Positions 58,404-64,000 of a stretch of DNA of 64,000 bases are shown here, piece after piece. How positions within the stretch are numbered: the first letter of the stretch is position 1; each line of letters begins with the position of its first letter. A program made the translations under genes and the position numbers. The notes beneath the pieces were generated by a model. The model saw only the letters and a program-made list of their open reading frames with translations. It had not been told where the DNA came from and searched no databases. The DNA is taken from positions 149,321,057-149,385,056 of the forward strand of contig CM043952.1 in assembly GCA_014529385.2 (NCBI GenBank), in the 5' to 3' direction. This DNA comes from Adiantum capillus-veneris (taxonomy: Eukaryota; Streptophyta; Polypodiopsida; Polypodiales; Pteridaceae).

Positions 58404-59560
58404 TCTACTAGCGATGTACCTATCACTAATACTCTTTGAGAGAGAGCTAGTGATGCTCTTGAGAGAGAAAAATCGAGCATCCAGGTAGTGATGCAATCTA
58501 CATGTGCATCTCATGCCGTTGAGCGATTTTAGATAGGATTAAACTATCTGCCAATCACTGACTACGGAGAGCCTACCTGCTATCAAGAGGCTACTGAGAT
58601 GGAAGAAAATGTGAAGTGGGAGTAGGAAATGCAATCAAAGTATGCATCAATTATGGAAAATGCTTGGAAATTGAGAGAGTTGCTAGAGGGCAAGCAAGCC
58701 TTGCCTTGCAAATGGGTGTATAAGAAAAAGTATACAATAGAAGATATTGAGCCTAAGTATAGGGCTAGATTTGGTTGCTAAAGGTTTCAAGCAAAAGAAA
58801 GGTGTGGATCTTGATGAAATATTTTCTCCACTAGTCAAGATTATATTGTGTCTTATTCTTGGACCAGTAGCCACTGAGGACGTGGAACTTGTCCAGATGG
58901 ACATGAAGACGGCTTTCCTTCATGGGGATCTTGATGAGGATGTCTACATGAAACAACCAAAGGTTTTCAAGTCAAACCTGAGAAGCCTAAAAGGGCATAA
59001 TTGGTCTAAAGCAAGGCTCAAGGTAGTGGTACCACAAATTTGATAAGTACATGTAGTCCCAAGGTTATGTACAGAGCTAAGAAGATCAATGTTTGTATAC
59101 CAAGAAGTTGAATGATGGTTCACTTATCATCTTGATATTTTATGTTGATGATATTCTCATTGTTGATAAGTCCAATGCCAAGATTTCCATCTTCAAGAAG
59201 TCACCTAGCATGCAGTTTTCTATAAAGGAGTTGGGCAATGCAAGTCACTCTCTTGGTATGCATATCAAGAGGAATAGAAAATCTGGAATACTAGAGTTGT
59301 CTCAGGAAACATATATCCACAAGGTCTTGCAATGTTTTACTATGCACAAGAGGAGTCTACATTGAGTACCCCAATGCAAGCATATGACAAACTTAGCAAG
59401 AATGATGCTCCCAGATTTGATGATCACAAAGAGAAAATTTTCAAGGTACCATATTCTTCAATAGCAGTCAACAATCATGTACGCCATGGTAGCCATAAGG
59501 CCGGACATTCCTTTGGCAATGGGAATGGTTAGCATGGAAAATCCTGGCAAAAAGCACTAG
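58404..59560 (+). pseudogene. Reverse transcriptase of copia element A
   Basis: KQALPCKWVYKKKYT, VAKGFKQKKGVDLDEIFSPL and VQMDMKTAFLHGDLDEDVYM (58690-58970) precede the catalytic ILIFYVDDILIVDKS (59128-59170). All classic copia RT motifs are readable, but across at least three frames with several stops. Confidence 0.85.
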
Positions 59561-59566
59561 GAAGCA

Positions 59567-60081
59567 GTGAAGTACATCTTGAGATATCTGAAAGGTACGA
59601 CAAACAAGTGCTTACATTTTGGGAACAATGATGCGTCCATTGTGGGTTACACTATTGCAAATTATGCGGGTTGTATGGATAGTCAAAGATCCATCTCTGG
59701 CTATGTTTTCCTTTTTTCTAGAGTAGTTATGTCATGGAGATTGTGTCTCCATAGTTGTACGTCATCTTCCACCATAGAGGCAGAGCATGTGGCTATTTTT
59801 ATGCTAGCAATGAACATGTGTGGTTAGCTCACCTAGTGGGAAATCTTGGAATTACTCATACTACAATGTTGCATTGTGATAGTCAGAGTGCAATCACATT
59901 AGCAAAGAGCCCTGATTTTCACTCCAAGTTGAAACACATAGATATCCGTTATCATGTGATACACAACATATTGGCTAGCAAGCGCATTGAGCTAGTCAAG
60001 GTTCATACGGATGACACCTTTGTAGATGCTCTCACAAAGAGCCTATCCTCAAAGTGCTTTGCCAATTACATGTGGAGATGA
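59567..60081 (+). pseudogene. RNase H of copia element A
   Basis: KYILRYLKGTTNKCLHFGN, YAGCMDSQRSISGYVF, TSSSTIEAEHVA, LHCDSQSAITLAKSPDFHSK and LKHIDIRYHVI...VDALTKSLSS give the complete copia RNase H pattern in two frames (shift near 59755-59800). The first Asp pair motif reads A-N-Y-A-G, where D-x-D-W-A-G is expected, so an acidic residue is lost. Confidence 0.85.
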
Positions 60082-60180
60082 TGGTTGTAGGGTGAAGCCA
60101 CTTGAATGGTTCATGATTATATGGATGTACATACTTACACATATAGCCACTCGTGCCACATTCGCCTTCAAGTGGGAGAT

Positions 60181-60360
60181 TGTTAAGGTTTAGGTCAACT
60201 GGCCAAACACCCATCACACTAACTGTACTAATCTTATCTATTCTTCTAATCATATTGAACAATAAGGAGTAGTGAGGCATTATTACAATCCTCACAATTC
60301 CACCAACAAGCTCTACTCTTCTTCCCCCTCTCACTGCGCACACGTTGCGCACTCTTCAAG
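60181..60360 (+). repeat. Start of the 3' LTR of copia element A
   Basis: TGTTAAGG follows the polypurine tract AAGTGGGAGAT, the usual copia junction. The right end is not defined because no second copy is in the window; the end given is approximate. Confidence 0.6.
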
Positions 60361-60945
60361 GAGAGGAGAGAGAGAAAGTTTGTTTGAATAAAATTCAAAA
60401 ATAAAAGTTTGCCAAATTATGAGAATGACAGTAAATCACTAGTGTAGAAACATTTAACTATTCTTTTTTTTATAAAAGAAAACTAGAATGAGAAGAATAC
60501 AACTTTTTTTAAGGTCTAGGTATTTGAGAAGATAAATTCAACCTAAAAATTTTATTTTCATGTAGAAAAGACCTTGTAAAACACTTGGGATTACAAAATT
60601 CTATTTTTTGTTGCAAATAAATAAAGATGGATTACAAAATTTTATTTTTTGTTGAGTATAAACAATATTACAAAATTTATATTTTTGGTTGTAAATAAAC
60701 AGTATTAAAAAAGACTAATTTTTATGTGTTTGAAACCGTGATGGAATATATCCACATTAAAGGTATACATCATCACAAGAACTCATCCAAAGGGAGGCTT
60801 GCTCAGTCTAGCGTGCAACCACACTATTTTAATGATGCTTTGAAGCAAGTCCAAGATTCATAAAGACCATCATTGCAAGTCCTCACAAATACGATCTAAA
60901 ATCTAAACCCGTACACTCTATACAATAAGAATGCAGTGCTCTCTT
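60361..60945. other. Gene-free AT-rich interval between two copia elements
   Basis: Contains AT-rich repeats of TTACAAAATT(C/T)TATTTTTTGTTG at 60590-60690. It may include the rest of the LTR of copia element A. Confidence 0.55.
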
Positions 60946-61171
60946 TGTTACCATACACATGTGGTAGTGATGTGTGTGAACACACTAGGACCACCGGAGC
61001 TTTTTTCTCTCTTAAGGAGGTTTTTTCCCCCGTGCATTGTATATATGCCCATCACTCTAGGGCTATCTATCTTTCCATTGCACACTAAGTAACACACTCT
61101 CTATTGTGTGCCTTGAAGTTCCTTCATCTTCTCCAAGTTGTGTGTGTTTCTCTGCAATCCTAATTCCAACA
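60946..61171 (+). repeat. 5' LTR of copia element B
   Basis: 226 bp, ends TGTTACCATA...TTCCAACA, the inverted counterpart of the small element's LTRs with some divergence. TATA-like TGTATATATGCCC lies at about 61038-61050. Confidence 0.88.
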
Positions 61172-61532
61172 ATTGATATTAGAGTAGGTTACGTCCTTCT
61201 GGGCTTAGTCACCAGCTAATCCAGCACACGCCTACTCACTTTCTCCGATTACAGTGAGGTTTGGTGAGTGTTTGCAGGTTGACAAATATTTCGGGAGGCT
61301 CGTAGAGCTTAGTCTGCTCAGATTTCTGATTCGGGCTCATTTTGGCCTTCGTTTCCACTACATGCAGGTCTGCACAAGCAATTTCGTCATTTTGTGCAGA
61401 ATTTTTGTCTGTGTCAATTTTTGCATAACAGGTGCCTTACATTCTTCTATGGTTTGTGCTATATAGCACGTGTTGTTCCCGCTCCGTTTCTCCTATTTTC
61501 AGGCAGTTTTCACATCAGATGCAGCATTTACC

Positions 61533-62580
61533 ATGGCTAACAACAACACAGATGTCTTCAAGATGTTTGCTACTGAGGACAGGTTGGATTGGGACAATTA
61601 CCCTATGTGAGCTTATATGATGCAACACATTCTTGTGTCAAAGGGCATCTAGAATATTGTGCAGGGCATTGATGTACGTCCTGCTTCTGAGGATGTAGGC
61701 GTGTTGAGGATGTTGCAGGTCTTGCTGCAAGGATTGATGCTATTAGAGTTGTTTTGCCTTCGACGGAACAAGCTCGTTGGGATGTAAAGGATGTGCAGGC
61801 TGAGGCATTGATTGCGTTGTCTGTGAAGCACACCATTGTTCCTCACATCCGTTCAGCAAAATCTGCAAAACAGGCTTGGGATATTCTAGCAGGTCTTTAT
61901 GCAAGCCACAATGAGGCTAAAATTGCTTTGTTGCGTAAAGAGCTGGAGTCGAAGATTATGCATGAGGAAGATGACATGGACACTTTCCTTGCTAGTGTCA
62001 AGGATATCAATGAGCAACTTATTTCTGCAGGTGAAGTCATTTCAGACAGCTCCCTTGTGCAGACTGTTCTTGATGCCTTACCAGATTCTTACCAGACTTT
62101 TGCTAGTACTTGGAGACTTATGACCCAAGAAAATCCTGAAGTTGTCAAGTTTGATGCATTATGCACATTGCTGTTGGAAGAGTCACTTTCCAGAAAAAAC
62201 AGGACTAGGCAGCATGCAGTTGAATAGGCTTTTATGTCTTCTCAAAGAAAGGGTGATAACAGCAATGCAGCCACTTCTTATGGTTCTACTACAAGTGGCA
62301 AAACTTCTGTTCCTAATGCATTTGCTGGCAGCAATTCGTCTGGAAATTCTGGTGATAAGGGCAAAAAGAAGATGCATTGCCATTATTGTAAGGCTAATGA
62401 TCACTTGATGAAGCAGTGTCCTAAGTTGAAGGACAAAGAGGCTAAGAAGAAAGACGGTGGTTCCACTGCAAATGCTGGTTCCACTACAAATGCAGCCATT
62501 GTTGAGTCTTCTGTAAAAGCAGACTGTAATGCTTATGTTGACGTAGAATGGGCTTTTAGCGCAGAGTGTACTTACACTTG
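61533..62580 (+). pseudogene. Gag of copia element B
   Basis: Start ATG 61533 (MANNNTDVFKMFATEDRLDW). After two stops and a frameshift near 61610-61720 the main frame (61754-62227) contains AEALIALSVKHTIVPHIRSA, AKQAWDILAGLYASHNEAKI and MDTFLASVKDINEQLISAGE. A TAG at 62228 precedes a Ser-rich linker. A canonical knuckle CHYCKANDHLMKQC (C-x2-C-x4-H-x4-C) lies at about 62380-62420. Overall it is well preserved with only a handful of lesions. Confidence 0.88.
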
Positions 62581-62611
62581 ATGTCCACGATGCATGCTTG
62601 AGTTGCTGCAG

Positions 62612-62913
62612 ATTCACATGTGTGGTATTTCGACAGTGGTGCTACAAAGCACATTACCTCACATCATGAATTATTCACCTCTTTCGAGTCTGTCCCTCAT
62701 GGGAATTCAATCACTTGTGCCAACAATGCCTCTTATCCAGTTCAGGGAGTTGGAAAGATTGTGCTTACTGCTGCAAATGGCATTTCCTTCACACTTGTTG
62801 ATTCACTTTATGTACCTGGGATCAAGAAGTATCTCTTGTCTGTATCCACACTTGCTAGACTTGGACTTGTAGTCAAATTTGTGGATGGCAAATGTACATT
62901 TCATGATCTCTGA
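62612..62913 (+). pseudogene. Protease of copia element B
   Basis: WYFDSGATKHITSHHELFTS carries the copia D-S-G-A active site, followed by GVGKIVLTAANGISFTLVDS and YVPGIKKYLLSVSTLARLGL, the usual spacing to the end of the domain. A frameshift at about 62580-62612 separates it from gag and another at about 62913 from integrase. Confidence 0.85.
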
Positions 62914-62945
62914 GTTTTGATGATGAAATTGTTGCATCTGGCCTT

Positions 62946-64000
62946 TTGTGCCGTGGACTGTATAAGTTCACTTTGTATGACAAGTATGGACAAAATTTTG
63001 CAAATGTTGTTGCAAATTCAAGGGCTATTTCAGAGGCAAAACTTTGGCATGCACGTTTTGGTCATCTGAATTTTGCCAATTTCCAGAAAACTGATATGGT
63101 TGCTTCTTTGCCGCCTCTTAAAGCACTCGTCAAACATGTTTGTGAAGGCTGTATTTTGGGTAAGATACAGTGTTCTAAGTTTCCAAAGGATGGTTCAGTT
63201 CGAGCCACATGTAGGTTGCAGCTTGTGCATAGTGATGTTTGTGGGCCCATGCAAACTCCGTCCTTGGGCAATTACCTTTATTTCATGACTTTCATTCATG
63301 ATTACTCCAGGCATGCATGGGTATTTCTGCTTGAAGCGAAGTCCAAAGTTTTTATGTGCTTCAAAGAATTTCTGGTTATGGCTGAAAATGTCTCGAAATG
63401 TACTATGGGCACCCTCTGTTTCGATCGAGGGGGGGGAGTATATGTCTCATGAATTCAATGCATTTCTGGCTAGTCATGGGATAAAACACCAATGTACAGT
63501 GCCTTATACACCTCAGCAAAATGGTGTTGCTGAGAGGAAAAACAAGTCACTTATGGAAATGGCACAATGTATGGTCAAAAGTCAATCTTTGCCGCATTCT
63601 TTTTGGTTTGACGCCATCATGTGTGCCACTTATGTACTAAACAAGTGTCCTACGAAAGCTTTTAAATCTATTACTCCATATGAAGCATGGCATGATAGAA
63701 AGCCTTCTATTGAGCATATGCTTGTTTTTGGATGTTTGGCATATGCTTTGGTGCCACAAACACAGCGCAGAAAATTGGATGATAAGGCTGTCAAACGTAT
63801 TTTTGTTGGTTATAGTGTTGAAAGCAAAGGTTACAGGTTGTATCATCCACAAACAAAATGTATTCTGGTTTCACGGGATGAAGTGTTTGTGGAAGATTTT
63901 GTTCAGCCCTTGCTGTCATGTACTAGAGATAGTAATGTAAGCTCACAGGACATTTATGACACTTTGTTGCCTCTTTTCAGTGGTGGAAATACAAATGTAA
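62946..64000 (+). pseudogene. Integrase of copia element B (partial, cut by the window edge)
   Basis: LWHARFGHLNFANFQK and CEGCILGK give the HHCC module (63040-63160). LVHSDVCGPM and FMTFIHDYSRHAWVF begin the DDE core. The second Asp region is damaged by a run of eight G (about 63429-63436) that shifts the frame inside DNGGEY-type sequence. The core continues in the next frame with YTPQQNGVAERKNKSLMEMA (third acidic residue) and the C-terminal VKRIFVGYSVESKGYRLYHP. One base change in the G run is the only frameshift over about 1 kb. Confidence 0.87.

Larger units (their letters stand above)
55130..60360 (+). mobile_element. Ty1/copia element A (plus strand), interrupted near its gag start
   Basis: gag, protease, integrase, RT and RNase H follow in copia order (integrase before RT), then a polypurine tract (AAGTGGGAGAT, 60170-60180) and the start of a 3' LTR at 60181 (TGTTAAGG). 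The 5' LTR is not found in the window. A small minus-strand element (55152-56329) sits inside the start of gag. The copy is full of stops and frameshifts. Its integrase-RT part is close to the fragment at 41329-42521. Confidence 0.85.
60946..64000 (+). mobile_element. Ty1/copia element B (plus strand), cut by the right edge
   Basis: 5' LTR, degenerate primer site (ATTGATATTAGAG at 61172-61184), leader similar to that of the small derivative, gag (61533-62580), protease (62612-62913) and integrase (62946 to the edge). RT and RNase H must lie beyond 64000. It belongs to the same family as the small element at 55152-56329 and may be related to its source. Confidence 0.88.

Overview
This window reads as repeat-dominated nuclear DNA of a land plant with a large genome. 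The reasons are plant-type Ty3/gypsy and Ty1/copia elements primed by tRNA-Asp and tRNA-iMet, a CACTA (En/Spm) transposon with plant-type TNP2 and TNPA-like genes, GT-AG introns in the few spliced genes, and very many long (CT)n/(GA)n and (GT)n tracts. The species cannot be fixed from the sequence; a fern- or lycophyte-like genome is only a guess. No host housekeeping gene, rRNA, tRNA or CRISPR array was recognised. One weak host-gene candidate lies near 12.1-12.8 kb.

Layout. 0-1.2 kb: a probable LTR with a tRNA-iMet-type primer site, belonging to an element that runs off the left edge. 3.5-8.0 kb: a decayed minus-strand CACTA transposon with one recognisable end, subterminal repeats, a TNPA-like gene and a broken TNP2. 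8.0-21.4 kb: almost gene-free DNA with microsatellites, two SINE-like tandem units, a foldback element flanked by 11-bp direct repeats, tandem duplications, a pyrimidine-rich tandem block, a frameshifted retrotransposon ORF1-like relic and a set of dispersed palindromes.

21.5-44.1 kb is a nested stack. An old plus-strand Ty3/gypsy element (21.5-25.03 and 38.81-40.3 kb) is split inside its RNase H region by a 13.8-kb minus-strand Ty3/gypsy element (25,032-38,813). The younger element has 583/591-bp LTRs, a tRNA-Asp primer site, a polypurine tract and GAATT target duplications. It appears to encode two retropepsin-like domains, one before RT and a second after integrase. To its right lies a third gypsy relic on the minus strand, whose middle has been replaced by a piece of copia element.

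45.8-50.6 kb holds the least familiar object: two spliced genes pointing at each other with only 6 bp between their stop codons. The minus-strand gene looks like a DDE-type transposase with a coiled coil, a CxxH motif and a candidate late catalytic Glu; the plus-strand partner has no recognised family. Each carries one in-frame stop. This is best read as a decaying two-gene DNA transposon of uncertain superfamily.

51.2-54.8 kb: a minus-strand gypsy relic that keeps gag, protease and integrase tail but has lost RT. 55.1-60.4 kb: a plus-strand copia element whose gag start was interrupted by a small, very young minus-strand copia derivative (55,152-56,329) with two near-identical 227-bp LTRs. 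60.9-64.0 kb: a larger plus-strand relative of that small element, with the same LTR family, running off the right edge. All recognised coding sequence is therefore mobile-element sequence, nearly all of it broken by stops or frameshifts.
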